This document shows positions 1 to 9,566 of a stretch of DNA of 64,000 nt, in pieces. Position 1 is the stretch's first letter. Every line of letters starts with the position of its first letter. The notes beneath the pieces were generated by a model, which saw only the letters and a list, made by a program, of their open reading frames with translations, had not been told where the DNA came from and ran no database searches. This stretch comes from an uncultured Draconibacterium sp. (GTDB taxonomy: Bacteria > Bacteroidota > Bacteroidia > Bacteroidales > Prolixibacteraceae), in assembly GCF_913060805.1 (NCBI RefSeq), contig NZ_CAJXTC010000001.1, positions 270,968 through 334,967 of the forward strand, written 5' to 3'. Made by a program: the position numbers and the translations under genes.

Positions 1-2631
1 AGTACAAACTTTTCAATCTACTATTCAAGCGCACGCAAGTATACAATTGCCGATGTGCAGGTTTCAGGAATCCGTTATCTGGATAAAAATGTACTTATCC
101 AGCTGTCGGGTTTAAAAGTAGGCGATGAAATAATGGTACCGGGAGATGCAATAACGCTGGCGATAAAAAAACTTTGGCAACAGGGCCTGTTTTCGGATGT
201 GAAAATACAGGCGACCAAAATTGTCGGAAGCCAGATTTGGATAGATATTTATTTGCAGGAGCGGCCTCGCTTGGGAGACGTAAACTTTTATGGTGTTTCA
301 AAATCTGAAAAAGACGATATCACTGAAAAAGTTCTGCTTCTAAAAGGAAGTCAGATTACCGATCACCAGGTAAACAGCGCCGAACGAACAATTATGAACC
401 TCTTCCACGGAAAAGGTTTCCTTAACACCGAGGTTAACATTGTTCAGCGCGACGATACCACTCAAAACAATAGTGTTATCCTGGATATTTACGTCGACAA
501 AAAAGAAAAGGTAAAGGTTAATAATATCGACATTATTGGCAACGAAGCACTTTCGGATGTTACGCTTGAACGCGCCATGAAAAAGACAAACGAAAAGTCG
601 TTGCGAAATTTCTTTAAAACCAAAAAATTCCTTCAGGAAGAATACGATAAAGATCAGGCGAACCTTATCGATAAATACAACGAAAAGGGTTACCGCGATG
701 CAATTATCGTACAAGATTCGGTTTATCAGGTAGAAGTTGGTAGAAAAGATAAACCCCGGGTTAACATCGATATTGACGTTGAAGAGGGCGATAAATACTA
801 CTTTGGCGATATTCGCTGGGTAGGAAACACGGTTTATCCTTCCGATTACCTCGATTTGCGTTTGGGAATCAAAAAAGGAGACGTATTTAACCAAAAAATA
901 TTGGATAAACGCCTGTTCGACAACGAAGAAGGTTTGAACAACGTTTATCTCGACAGAGGATACTTATTCTTTAACCTTGATCCGGTTGAGGTTAACATCA
1001 ACGGAGATACCATTAATTACGAAATGCGTATTTACGAAGGTAAGCAGGCAACAATTAACGAAGTGCGTATTGTGGGTAACACCAAAACGCACGAGCACGT
1101 TGCCCGACGAGAGTTACGTACTTATCCCGGCGATCTTTTCAGTAAAACATTGCTGATGCGTTCGTACAGGGAATTGGCCCAGCTCGGACACTTCGATCCG
1201 GAATCAATTAACCCTGATGTTCAGCCACACCCTGAAGAAGGAACTGTGGATATTGAATACCAGCTTCAGGAAAAAGCAAACGACCAGATTGAACTTTCAG
1301 GTGGTTGGGGAGCCGGTATGTTTGTTGGATCGGTAGGTTTGAAATTTGCCAACTTCTCGGTTCGTAACATTTTTAATAAAGAAGCCTGGAGACCGCTGCC
1401 AACCGGTGATGGTCAGACACTGAGTTTGCGTTACCAAACAAGTGGTAAGTATTACCGTACCATTAGTTTGTCGTTTATCGAGCCATGGTTAGGTGGTAAA
1501 AAACCTAATTCATTCTCGGTATCGTTATCGCACTCGCGAATTAACTACAGTGCCAACCGATATACACAACGTTATAATCCTTACGGTTATGGTAGCAGCT
1601 ATGGTTATTCTCCTTATGGTTACGGCGGTTATGGCGGTGGCTATGGTTACTCTCCTTATGGTTCAGGTTATTCGCCATACGGATACGGAGGTTACAATTC
1701 TTATCCGCAATACCAGTATAACTACGATTCGGAAAATACAAACGAAGACGACGATCAGATTTGGGAAACCACAGCATTGGCGTTAGGTTACGGATATCGT
1801 TTGTCGTGGCCTGATGACTACTTTACCGTTTATCACGAATTGTCGTTAGAGCATTATAACCTGCAAAACATGGGAAGTATGTTCTATTTTATGGCAGACG
1901 AAAACGGTCAGGTGAACGGAACATTTAACAACCTTAGTTTTAAAACAGTTTTCGGACGTAGTTCGGTTGATAACCCATTGTATTCACGTAGAGGTTCTAA
2001 TCTTTCGCTGGCTTTAAAAATTACTCCACCATACTCGTGGTTTAACGACAAAAACTATTCGGATGAAAGTATTTCGAATGAAGAGCGGTACAAATGGATT
2101 GAATACCATAAATGGTTATTGAAAGGGCAGTGGTTTACACCGCTTACCAACCCGGGAGGAGAACATACACTGGTGTTAAAAACAGCACTGGAAATGGGAT
2201 TCCTTGGCTATTTCGATTCAGGTCGTAAATCACCTTTCGAAGGATTTATTGTTGGTGGTTCAGGTATGTCAGGTTATAATATGTATGGTAACGATTACAT
2301 CTCGCTGCGGGGTTATAAAGACTACAGTTTGAGTCCGAGAAACGGTTCGAATATGTATTCTAAATTTACCACAGAACTTCGTTTCCCGATTACTTTGAAA
2401 CCAAGTGCAACCATTTACGCGCTGGCATTTGCTGAAGCAGGTAACGCCGGAATCAGTTTCCAGAATTACGTACCGTTTAAGTTGCACCGATCAGCCGGTG
2501 TAGGTGTACGTATCTTCCTGCCAATGTTCGGGTTAATGGGTATCGACTGGGGTTATGGATTTGACGATGTACCGGGTGTTCCCGATGCTGCAGGTAGCCA
2601 GTTCCACTTCGTAATTGGTCAGCAATTCTAG
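1..2631 (+). CDS. bamA: Outer-membrane protein assembly factor BamA (5' end outside the window)
   Basis: BamA is the core of the beta-barrel assembly machine: periplasmic POTRA domains take unfolded outer-membrane proteins and a 16-stranded barrel inserts them. The frame is open to base 1 and residues before the GTG at 55 already look like POTRA sequence (YTIADVQVSGIRYL), so the true start lies upstream. About 420 residues of repeated POTRA units follow (for example VRIVGNTKTHEHVARRELR), then a barrel domain ending in aromatic FVIGQQF. The barrel holds an unusual Tyr/Gly/Pro-rich insert at about 1570-1740 followed by an acidic stretch. Two skp genes follow directly, the usual Bacteroidota order. 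Identification is firm. Confidence 0.95.
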   Translation, partial: STNFSIYYSSARKYTIADVQVSGIRYLDKNVLIQLSGLKVGDEIMVPGDAITLAIKKLWQQGLFSDVKIQATKIVGSQIWIDIYLQERPRLGDVNFYGVSKSEKDDITEKVLLLKGSQITDHQVNSAERTIMNLFHGKGFLNTEVNIVQRDDTTQNNSVILDIYVDKKEKVKVNNIDIIGNEALSDVTLERAMKKTNEKSLRNFFKTKKFLQEEYDKDQANLIDKYNEKGYRDAIIVQDSVYQVEVGRKDKPRVNIDIDVEEGDKYYFGDIRWVGNTVYPSDYLDLRLGIKKGDVFNQKILDKRLFDNEEGLNNVYLDRGYLFFNLDPVEVNINGDTINYEMRIYEGKQATINEVRIVGNTKTHEHVARRELRTYPGDLFSKTLLMRSYRELAQLGHFDPESINPDVQPHPEEGTVDIEYQLQEKANDQIELSGGWGAGMFVGSVGLKFANFSVRNIFNKEAWRPLPTGDGQTLSLRYQTSGKYYRTISLSFIEPWLGGKKPNSFSVSLSHSRINYSANRYTQRYNPYGYGSSYGYSPYGYGGYGGGYGYSPYGSGYSPYGYGGYNSYPQYQYNYDSENTNEDDDQIWETTALALGYGYRLSWPDDYFTVYHELSLEHYNLQNMGSMFYFMADENGQVNGTFNNLSFKTVFGRSSVDNPLYSRRGSNLSLALKITPPYSWFNDKNYSDESISNEERYKWIEYHKWLLKGQWFTPLTNPGGEHTLVLKTALEMGFLGYFDSGRKSPFEGFIVGGSGMSGYNMYGNDYISLRGYKDYSLSPRNGSNMYSKFTTELRFPITLKPSATIYALAFAEAGNAGISFQNYVPFKLHRSAGVGVRIFLPMFGLMGIDWGYGFDDVPGVPDAAGSQFHFVIGQQF
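1570..1755 (+). other. Tyr/Gly-rich low-complexity insert in the BamA barrel
   Basis: Within the barrel part of BamA about 60 residues are almost only Tyr, Gly, Pro and Ser, with repeated SPYGYGG-type units, ending in an acidic segment (SENTNEDDDQ). The DNA carries matching imperfect repeats of tatggttac/ccttatggt type. Its place between predicted strands suggests a surface loop, which is inference. Confidence 0.8.
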
Positions 2632-2695
2632 TAGAAAATAGCTTTGGCATAAAATATGATAGACAAAAACCAGTTTAACTAAAAAAGAATTTGCC

Positions 2696-3208
2696 ATGAA
2701 GAAAATTATTTTATCAATTGCAGTAATATTTTCAGTAACATTATTTGCAAGCGCTCAGAAATACGCTTTCATTGATTCTGAGTACATTATGGAAAACATT
2801 CCATCGTTTAACGCTGCGCAGGAGCAACTAAATCAGTTGTCGTCGCAATACCAAAAAGAACTGGAATCGATGCATGCTGAGATCGAGCAAATGTATCAGG
2901 ATTTTCAGGCCGAAAGCGTGCTCTTGTCTGAAGACATGAAACGCAAACGCGAAGATGTGATTATTACCAAAGAAAAAGATTATAAAACTTTGCAACGTAA
3001 GTATTTTGGGCCAAGTGGCGACCTGTTCAAGAAACGTCAGGGATTGATCAAACCTATTCAGGACGACATCTTTAACGCTGTTCAGGAAATAGCTACCGAT
3101 GGTAGTTATGCTGTGATTTTTGATAAGGCCGGCGACGCTACTTTATTCTATACCAATCCACGTTACGATCTCAGCGACGAAGTACTGAGAAAACTGGGGT
3201 ATAAATAG
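2696..3208 (+). CDS. OmpH/Skp family periplasmic chaperone (first copy)
   Basis: Skp-type proteins hold unfolded outer-membrane proteins in the periplasm and pass them to BamA. The 170-residue product starts with a typical signal peptide ending near FASAQ, then a short beta segment (KYAFIDSEYIMENIP), a long charged helical region at about residues 40-115 predicted to form the coiled-coil arms, and a C-terminal strand region (YAVIFDKAGDATLFYT). It starts 64 bases after bamA and is probably co-transcribed with it. Length and layout are normal for the family. Confidence 0.9.
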   Translation: MKKIILSIAVIFSVTLFASAQKYAFIDSEYIMENIPSFNAAQEQLNQLSSQYQKELESMHAEIEQMYQDFQAESVLLSEDMKRKREDVIITKEKDYKTLQRKYFGPSGDLFKKRQGLIKPIQDDIFNAVQEIATDGSYAVIFDKAGDATLFYTNPRYDLSDEVLRKLGYK

Positions 3209-3300
3209 ATCAATAGTTCGCTTTTAAAATAGAATGATTCGACCTAAACGAGCATGGAGTAAGATACGTCTTTAATTATTGTCGTAAACCATGCGAGTTA

Positions 3301-3339
3301 CATACGATACAAAAGAAAATAAACCATTTTAATCGTATG
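3301..3339. repeat. Inverted repeat between the two skp genes
   Basis: CATACGAT (3301-3308) and ATCGTATG (3332-3339) form a perfect 8-bp inverted repeat with a 23-base spacer, about 40 bases upstream of the -7 box for the second skp gene. It could be an operator or a weak hairpin; nothing in the sequence decides which. Confidence 0.4.
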
Positions 3340-3380
3340 AAATCAATTGTTCATTTTAACTATTAATTGGTATTAAATAC

Positions 3381-3388
3381 TATATTTG
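3381..3388 (+). promoter_or_regulatory. Bacteroidota -7 box (TATATTTG) for the second skp gene
   Basis: TATATTTG matches the Bacteroidota -7 consensus TAnnTTTG exactly and lies 27 bases before the ATG at 3416. I see no convincing -33 TTTG at the usual distance. It suggests the second skp gene can be transcribed separately from bamA. It also overlaps the upstream TTG at 3386, which argues against that codon as the start. Confidence 0.6.
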
Positions 3389-3415
3389 CAAGCAAAAATT
3401 AAGACCACATTGATT

Positions 3416-3940
3416 ATGAGAAATTTAATGAAATTAATGGCAGTGCTAATGTTCACTGTAGCATCATATACTGCTGCCAATGCGCAATCTTTAAAATTCG
3501 GTCACATCGACCTACAGGCGTTGGTTCAGGTTATGCCGGAAAGAACTGCTGCTGAAGCCGAGTTTAATACTTTCCAGGGTGAATTGGAAGAAATTCTTGG
3601 TGAAATGCAAAAAGACTACCAGGCAAAACTAGGCGAATTTGAAGCCATGGGAGAAGAGGTTTCTGAAATTAAAAGAAACGCAAAGATTGCCGAAATTCAG
3701 GATGTACAACAACGCATTCAGAATTACCAGGTTACTGCACAACAGCAGGTACAACAAAAACAAGCTGAGCTTTTAGGACCTGTTTTCGATAAAGCAGAAG
3801 AGGCCATTGAAGCAGTAGCTAAAGAACAAGGTCTGATTTATGTTTTCGACTCAGGTGCAGGAAACAGAACTATTCTTTACAAGTCGAACCAAAGTGTTGA
3901 CGTATTACCATTGGTAAAAGCTAAATTGGGTATTCAGTAA
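3416..3940 (+). CDS. OmpH/Skp family periplasmic chaperone (second copy)
   Basis: This is a second Skp/OmpH-like chaperone, 174 residues from the ATG at 3416. A TTG thirty bases upstream keeps the frame open but sits in the -7 box and would spoil the signal peptide. The signal peptide ends near AANAQ, followed by LKFGHIDLQALVQVMPERT, a long Gln/Glu-rich coiled-coil region at about residues 45-125, and a short C-terminal strand segment (GLIYVFDSG). Two divergent skp copies behind bamA are common in Bacteroidota. A strong terminator follows. Confidence 0.9.
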   Translation: MRNLMKLMAVLMFTVASYTAANAQSLKFGHIDLQALVQVMPERTAAEAEFNTFQGELEEILGEMQKDYQAKLGEFEAMGEEVSEIKRNAKIAEIQDVQQRIQNYQVTAQQQVQQKQAELLGPVFDKAEEAIEAVAKEQGLIYVFDSGAGNRTILYKSNQSVDVLPLVKAKLGIQ

Positions 3941-3967
3941 GAAACCTAATTACTACAATATTAAAAG

Positions 3968-3996
3968 CCGCTTATCGAAAGATAAGCGGTTTTTTT
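3968..3996 (+). terminator. Intrinsic terminator after the skp genes
   Basis: Perfect 9-bp stem CCGCTTATC/GATAAGCGG closed by a GAAA tetraloop and followed by seven T. It closes the bamA-skp-skp unit, so the SusC gene downstream needs its own promoter. Confidence 0.9.
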
Positions 3997-4501
3997 GTGC
4001 CCAAAACCGAACACAACTATTGCCCCCGATTACCGGATCAAAACGGCAGGAATTTCAAGGAATATTTACTCTCTGGTAAATAATTGTAAGAAAACTGTCA
4101 TGTTATGTTGGTATCTGATAGTAATATCTTCCGAATTCAGGTAAATTATTAGTAAAGTTAAGCTCACTTTTTACCTCCATCATCTTTTTTAATAATTCTT
4201 TAATGAATGTTAATTTGCGACAACGATGTTTTATGTCGTTGAAAATAAGCCATCTGTGAGCGTAGTAGATTCTCAATCTGAAAATTCAGTATTTCCTAAT
4301 TCCCATAAAACCAGTGCATTGATATATAATTATGACGAATGTTATAAAAAATGCCCTACTCATCAGCTAGTATTGTGATTAGATAGAAAAGTGTCAGCCA
4401 AGAGGTAAAAATGATGTCAAAAAGATTTCAGAATGAGCACTTGGCAGATCTTAAGTTTAAAAGTGTTGAATTTTATTGCGAACTTAAAATAATTTACTTC
4501 T
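3997..4501. other. AT-rich leader region before the first susC
   Basis: About 500 bases without a credible gene. It is AT-rich and holds a weak 6-bp inverted repeat CAACGA/TCGTTG (4221-4241) but no clear TAnnTTTG box. A 75-codon frame beginning at 4411 runs into susC out of frame and is most likely spurious. The length allows a long regulated 5' leader, but I cannot show one. Confidence 0.4.
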
Positions 4502-7500
4502 ATGAAAAAAATTACGCTAATTTTTACGTATCTGTTATTCATGGTTGGCCTTGTTCAGGCGCAAACCAGCATAATAACAGGTACCGTAACGTCCGAAGAG
4601 GACGGAATGGGTATACCCGGAGCTTCTATCTCCGTTAAAGGTACTACCAATGGAACGATTTCCGATGTTGATGGAAATTACTCGTTAAAAGTTCCCGATG
4701 ATGCAGTTGCATTGGTTTTTTCGTTTGTGGGTATGCAAACACTCGAAGTTGAAATTGCAGGACGCTCAGTTGTTGATGCTGCAATGAAGAGTGAAAACAT
4801 TGCTGTTGACGAAGTAGTGGTTACTGCATTGGGTATTTCGCGCGAAAAGAAAGCACTGGGTTATGCGGTGCAGGAAGTTTCGGGCGAGGAACTAACAAAA
4901 GCAAAAGACCCTAACATTGTTAACTCACTGTCGGGAAAAATTGCAGGTGTACAGGTAACAAGTGCTACCGGTGCAATTGGTGGTTCTTCTCGTATTACCA
5001 TTCGTGGTAACAGCTCGTTTAGCAACAACCAGCCAATGTTTGTGGTAGACGGTGTACCAATTAGTAACTACGGTTCTTCGGTATCGCAGTGGGGTGGTGT
5101 CGACTTTGGTAACGGTGCTTCTGATATTGCTCCGGAAAACATCGAATCGATCACTGTGCTGAAAGGTGCAAACGCGGCTGCATTATATGGTATGAACGCT
5201 GCCAACGGTGTGGTGCTTATTACCACTAAAAAAGCGGATAAAAACAAAGGCTTCCAGGTACAGTTAAATTCAAGTGTTACGTTTAGCGACGCTTACATTA
5301 TTCCTAACTACCAGGATAAATATGGTCAGGGATATTCGGCTTCTGAATATTACTTCAACAATTCAGGAATTGATATGAGTTACCAGGACTGGTCGGATAC
5401 TTACGGATTTAAGTATGTTGACGGTAATGGCGGCGGTGTTTACGATTTTATGGATGAATCGTGGGGACCACGTTTGGATATTGGCTTGCAACTGTCGCAG
5501 TTCACCAGCCCGGTTGTTGATGGTGAATACCAGAAAACTCCCTGGATTTCGCATCCTGATAACGTAAAAGACTTTTTCGAAACAGGAGTAACTGTTGATA
5601 ACAGTTTGTCAATTCAGGGAGCTTCTGATAAAGGAAGTACTCGTTTGTTCTTGTCTCGTCAGGATATTACAGGAACTATTCCTAACACTGACATGGACCG
5701 TTCAACCGCAAGTTTAAGCGGTTCTATTACTGCTGCTAAACGTTTAACAGCACAGGGTTCGGTTACTTATACGCAAACAAAATCGGATAACGTTCCGAGC
5801 CAGGGATATACTGCAAACAACCCAATGCAGTCGATTGGTGGATGGTTTGGTCGCCAGGTAGACATGGCTGCTTTGAAAGAAAACTGGAATACTTACAACA
5901 TGCATGGTAATCCTTACAACTGGAATACCAACTACCATAACAACCCTTACTGGACGGTGAATAAAAACACCAACAGTTTGCAAAAAGACCGTATTTACGG
6001 TAACATGACTCTGGATTACGAATTAGCCCCTTGGTTAAGCGTAATGGGTCGTTTAGGTGTTGATTGGTTCCATCTGTTTACAAAACAAGTTGCTGCCGAT
6101 GGATCGAACGGTGTTCAGGCCGGTGGTGAATTCACTCAGGCGCAAACATTCCAGCACGAGTTAAATGCTGACTTGATCTTTAGTTTCAACAAACAAATTA
6201 CCAGCGACTTTGGTGTAAACGGTACTGTTGGTGCTAACTACCGCGATTACAACCGTCACTACTCACGCTTCTCAGCAAGCTCGTTAACTGTGCCGGATTT
6301 GTATACCATTGGTAACGTAAACGGAAATCCAAGTGTATCGCAGTTCGACAGTGAATTGCAGTCGAACTCGGTGTTCGGTTCGGTTTCATTCGATTATAAA
6401 AAATGGTTGTACCTTGATTTAACCGGTCGTAACGACTGGAGTTCAACACTTCCTGCTGATAGCTGGTCGTTCTTCTACCCATCGGCAACAATGAGCTGGT
6501 TGCTTACTGAATCGCTGCCAATTAAATCAGACATCCTTTCGTTTGCAAAAATCCGTGCTAGTTGGGCACAGGTAGGTGCTGCAACAAATCCTTACCAGTT
6601 GTCGATGACTTATGTATCAAACGATCCGTACAACGGAACAACTCCTTTCCGCTTGCCGGTAACACTTCCTCCAACAGGTTTGAAACCGGAGAAAGTTGAG
6701 TCGATGGAGATTGGTACTGAGCTTCGTTTCTTCAATAACAGATTGGGAATTAACGCTACGTACTACGATAAAATTACCAAAGACCAGATTATGCAGGTTG
6801 ACATCAGTGATGCATCGGGTTACGATGCAGTAATGATTAACGCCGGTGAAATTGAAAACAAAGGTGTTGAGCTGGAACTGATTGGTCAGATCCTAAAATC
6901 GAAAAAAGGATTGAACTGGGAGATGACAGTTAACTGGGCGAAAAACAAAAACACGGTTAATGAATTGTATGCCGACCTTACAAAATACCAAATTGGTGCC
7001 TCTTGGGGAGCTGTTACTATTGAAGCAATTCCTGGTGAGACATTTGGTGTAATTAAAGCTTACTCGTACAACAGAAACGATAACGGAGATATTGTTGTAG
7101 CCTCTAACGGTTTGCCAACTCCGGGATCTGCTCCTGAGATCGTAGGTAACGTAATGCCAGATTGGATTGGTGGTGTAAACAACTCATTCACCTGGAGAAA
7201 CTTCAACGCCAGCTTCCTGGTTGATATGCGTATGGGAGGCGACATTTTCTCTGTAACTGATTGGTTTGGTGGTATGTCGGGTGTTAGTGAAGAAACTGCA
7301 CAAATGGCTTCTCGTCCGGGTGCCGAAGGATACAATATTCGCGAAGTAGGTGTTGTTGTTGGACAAGATGTATTGAAAGACGAAACCGTGGTTAAAGGCG
7401 ACGGAAGCACTAACGACATTGTAGTTTCAGCACAAGATTACTACGAAAGATACTGGGGTATTGAGAAAACCGGTATTATCGACGGTAGCTTTGTTAAACT

Positions 7501-7741
7501 TCGTGAAGTAACTTTTGGTTACACACTTCCATCAAGTTTGCTCGACAGAGTTGGTTTCATAAAAAGTGCTAATATCTCGTTTGTTGGTCGTAACATGGCT
7601 ATTCTGTGGACACACAAATCAAACGATATTGGTATCGATCCTGAAACAGCTTTCGGTACAACCGAATCGGGTATGGGTATTGAGCAATACCAGCTTCCTG
7701 CAACCCGTAACTTAGGATTCAAATTGAGTGTTACATTTTAA
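4502..7741 (+). CDS. SusC/RagA family TonB-linked outer-membrane protein
   Basis: SusC-like proteins are TonB-dependent barrels that import oligomers captured by a SusD lipoprotein. The 1079-residue product has a signal peptide ending near GLVQAQ, a carboxypeptidase-like regulatory domain (ITGTVTSEEDGMGIPGASI to about residue 105), a TonB-box-like stretch (VDEVVVTALGI), a plug domain with MFVVDGVPISNYG, and a long barrel ending in LGFKLSVTF. It lacks the STN signalling domain of the SusC at 20142. A SusD partner starts 29 bases downstream. No carbohydrate-active enzyme is adjacent, so the substrate is unknown. Confidence 0.93.
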   Translation: MKKITLIFTYLLFMVGLVQAQTSIITGTVTSEEDGMGIPGASISVKGTTNGTISDVDGNYSLKVPDDAVALVFSFVGMQTLEVEIAGRSVVDAAMKSENIAVDEVVVTALGISREKKALGYAVQEVSGEELTKAKDPNIVNSLSGKIAGVQVTSATGAIGGSSRITIRGNSSFSNNQPMFVVDGVPISNYGSSVSQWGGVDFGNGASDIAPENIESITVLKGANAAALYGMNAANGVVLITTKKADKNKGFQVQLNSSVTFSDAYIIPNYQDKYGQGYSASEYYFNNSGIDMSYQDWSDTYGFKYVDGNGGGVYDFMDESWGPRLDIGLQLSQFTSPVVDGEYQKTPWISHPDNVKDFFETGVTVDNSLSIQGASDKGSTRLFLSRQDITGTIPNTDMDRSTASLSGSITAAKRLTAQGSVTYTQTKSDNVPSQGYTANNPMQSIGGWFGRQVDMAALKENWNTYNMHGNPYNWNTNYHNNPYWTVNKNTNSLQKDRIYGNMTLDYELAPWLSVMGRLGVDWFHLFTKQVAADGSNGVQAGGEFTQAQTFQHELNADLIFSFNKQITSDFGVNGTVGANYRDYNRHYSRFSASSLTVPDLYTIGNVNGNPSVSQFDSELQSNSVFGSVSFDYKKWLYLDLTGRNDWSSTLPADSWSFFYPSATMSWLLTESLPIKSDILSFAKIRASWAQVGAATNPYQLSMTYVSNDPYNGTTPFRLPVTLPPTGLKPEKVESMEIGTELRFFNNRLGINATYYDKITKDQIMQVDISDASGYDAVMINAGEIENKGVELELIGQILKSKKGLNWEMTVNWAKNKNTVNELYADLTKYQIGASWGAVTIEAIPGETFGVIKAYSYNRNDNGDIVVASNGLPTPGSAPEIVGNVMPDWIGGVNNSFTWRNFNASFLVDMRMGGDIFSVTDWFGGMSGVSEETAQMASRPGAEGYNIREVGVVVGQDVLKDETVVKGDGSTNDIVVSAQDYYERYWGIEKTGIIDGSFVKLREVTFGYTLPSSLLDRVGFIKSANISFVGRNMAILWTHKSNDIGIDPETAFGTTESGMGIEQYQLPATRNLGFKLSVTF

Positions 7742-7769
7742 TTCTGTTCACTATTAAAACTGAAACATC

Positions 7770-9236
7770 ATGTTAAAATTTAAAAATATAAGATTTAGTA
7801 TCGTGCTGTTGCTTATTGCGGCAATGGTATCGTGTACCGGTGATTACGAAGATATTAACACCGACCCGAATAATCCTACCACTGTGCCGGCAACCAACAT
7901 TATGGCATATGTATTGAATAACTTTACATCGAATACGTTTAGCCTTTCAGCAATTGGCGCCGGAACGCTGGGATATTCAAACCAGGTAGGTAAAATCCAG
8001 TATCCTGAGGAGTCGATCTACGAATTCAGGGAAGGAACTTTTAACTCGTATTTCGCAACTGTTTACCGCAATCAGCAAAACCTGAAACAGGTAATTACTC
8101 AATCAGAAGAAGCCGGTAACGTAAATATGGTTGCTGCAGCAACTACTTACAGTGCCTATATCTGGTTAGTTGCTACCGATATGTGGAGAGATATTCCATT
8201 CACCAATGCTTTAGGTGCCGAAGAAGGTGTTTTATCGCCTGCTTACCAAACTCAGGAAGAGATTTACCCTGCGGTTATGGCAATGTTAGAAGATGCAAAT
8301 ACAATGTTTAACCAGGGGAATGGTGATGCGCTGGGTAGCGGCGACGTATTGTTTGGTGGCGACACCGGATTATGGCAGAAATTTGCAAACAGCTTACGTT
8401 TGCGTATGGCTTGTCGTTTAATGGATGCTGATGCAGCAACTGCAAAAAGCGTTATTGAGCAGATCATTGGTAATCCATCAACTTACCCTGTAATTGCATC
8501 AAACGATGAGAATGCTTATTTCTATTGGTCGGGTGCCGACCCATATTACGAGCCATTTTACTCGAACAAAGAAGTTAGCGCTCGTGACGACCACGGTGTG
8601 GCTGATGTTATGATCGATCAGTTAATTGCGTTTAGCGATCCTCGTTTGCCGGTTTACGCTAAACCTGCTCAAAGCGATGGCGAATATCGTGGTGTAATTG
8701 TTGGTGCCGAGCTTGGTAGTTTTAGCATGAGCGATATTTCACGTATGGGAGTTCGCTTCCGCGAAGATGCTGCCGGATTTTCTCCATATATGAACTTTGC
8801 CGAAGTAAACTTTATTGTAGCTGAAGCAGCAGCCAGAGGATACAGCGTTGGAACAACTGCCGAAGAAGCCTACGAGGCCGGTATTACTGCTTCGTTGGAA
8901 GAAAACGGAATTGCTACAGCTGACATCGAAGCATATTTGGCACAAGACGAAATCGCTTATGGCGATGATATGGATCAGATTTATATCCAAAAATGGATCT
9001 CGCTGTTTAAAAATGGTCAGGAAGCATGGGCTGAAACCAGAAGAACTGATGTTCCTTTGTTGGCCGCAGCTCCGGATGCATTCTACATCGGACACAGCCG
9101 TCCACCATTCAGACAACCATATCCAACAAACGAGTACAACTTAAATACCGAAAACATTACACCTTTCTGGGATCAGGTTGAAGATCGTATGTGGGGTCAA
9201 AAAATGTACTGGGACGTTCGCACAGGTGTTAATTAA
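7770..9236 (+). CDS. SusD-like surface lipoprotein (SusD-like_2 type)
   Basis: This is the surface-exposed ligand-binding lid of the SusC transporter immediately upstream. The 488-residue product has a lipoprotein signal peptide with the lipid-receiving Cys in AAMVSCTGDYEDINTDPNNP, a start typical of the SusD-like_2 group, followed by helical TPR-like segments. A C-terminal block (ENGIATADIEAYLAQ, then IYIQKWISLFKNGQEAWAE) also matches that group. A strong hairpin follows, so the pair forms a two-gene unit. The substrate cannot be deduced. Confidence 0.9.
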   Translation: MLKFKNIRFSIVLLLIAAMVSCTGDYEDINTDPNNPTTVPATNIMAYVLNNFTSNTFSLSAIGAGTLGYSNQVGKIQYPEESIYEFREGTFNSYFATVYRNQQNLKQVITQSEEAGNVNMVAAATTYSAYIWLVATDMWRDIPFTNALGAEEGVLSPAYQTQEEIYPAVMAMLEDANTMFNQGNGDALGSGDVLFGGDTGLWQKFANSLRLRMACRLMDADAATAKSVIEQIIGNPSTYPVIASNDENAYFYWSGADPYYEPFYSNKEVSARDDHGVADVMIDQLIAFSDPRLPVYAKPAQSDGEYRGVIVGAELGSFSMSDISRMGVRFREDAAGFSPYMNFAEVNFIVAEAAARGYSVGTTAEEAYEAGITASLEENGIATADIEAYLAQDEIAYGDDMDQIYIQKWISLFKNGQEAWAETRRTDVPLLAAAPDAFYIGHSRPPFRQPYPTNEYNLNTENITPFWDQVEDRMWGQKMYWDVRTGVN

Positions 9237-9264
9237 CACCATTTTCATATGAATAAATTTTAGT

Positions 9265-9296
9265 AAAAGGGATGCACTGCAAAGTGTGTCCCTTTT
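9265..9296 (+). terminator. Terminator hairpin after the first susCD pair
   Basis: AAAAGGGATGCACT (9265-9278) pairs with AGTGTGTCCCTTTT (9283-9296) as a 14-bp stem with two wobble pairs and a GCAA loop. The 3' arm ends in four T, so the U-tract is short but the stem is long. Confidence 0.75.
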
Positions 9297-9452
9297 CTGT
9301 TGCTATAAATGGCCGAAAGACGATGGTTTTCTGAGAATTGGATACGTATACCGGGCCGCGTTGCGCTAAATGAATTCCACAACAATGCAGTCAGCAGTGT
9401 GTAGCGCACGTTAAGTCATGTTCCGAAATGCTGTTTTTTATTTTAAAACATA

Positions 9453-9483
9453 TTGGATTGATAATAGATAAAAACTATATTTA
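9453..9483 (+). promoter_or_regulatory. Putative promoter for glycogen synthase
   Basis: TTG at 9453-9455, a 20-base spacer and TATATTTA at 9476-9483 fit the Bacteroidota -33/-7 pattern with one mismatch in the last -7 base. It is 83 bases before the start at 9567. The rest of the 9237-9566 gap holds the upstream terminator and no gene. Confidence 0.4.
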
Positions 9484-9566
9484 TTGATCTCAAATATACC
9501 GTACATACGGTCGTTTCGGTAAAAACGGAAAGCAATAAGAACCAGAGATCTAACGAAAATAAACAT

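Noticed and set aside
340..894. 184-codon minus-strand frame inside bamA
   Set aside because: It is antisense to conserved POTRA sequence, has low-complexity Phe/Val/Asn composition, and shows no motif.
4411..4638. 75-codon frame across the start of the first susC
   Set aside because: It overlaps the clear signal peptide of SusC out of frame and has no recognisable sequence.
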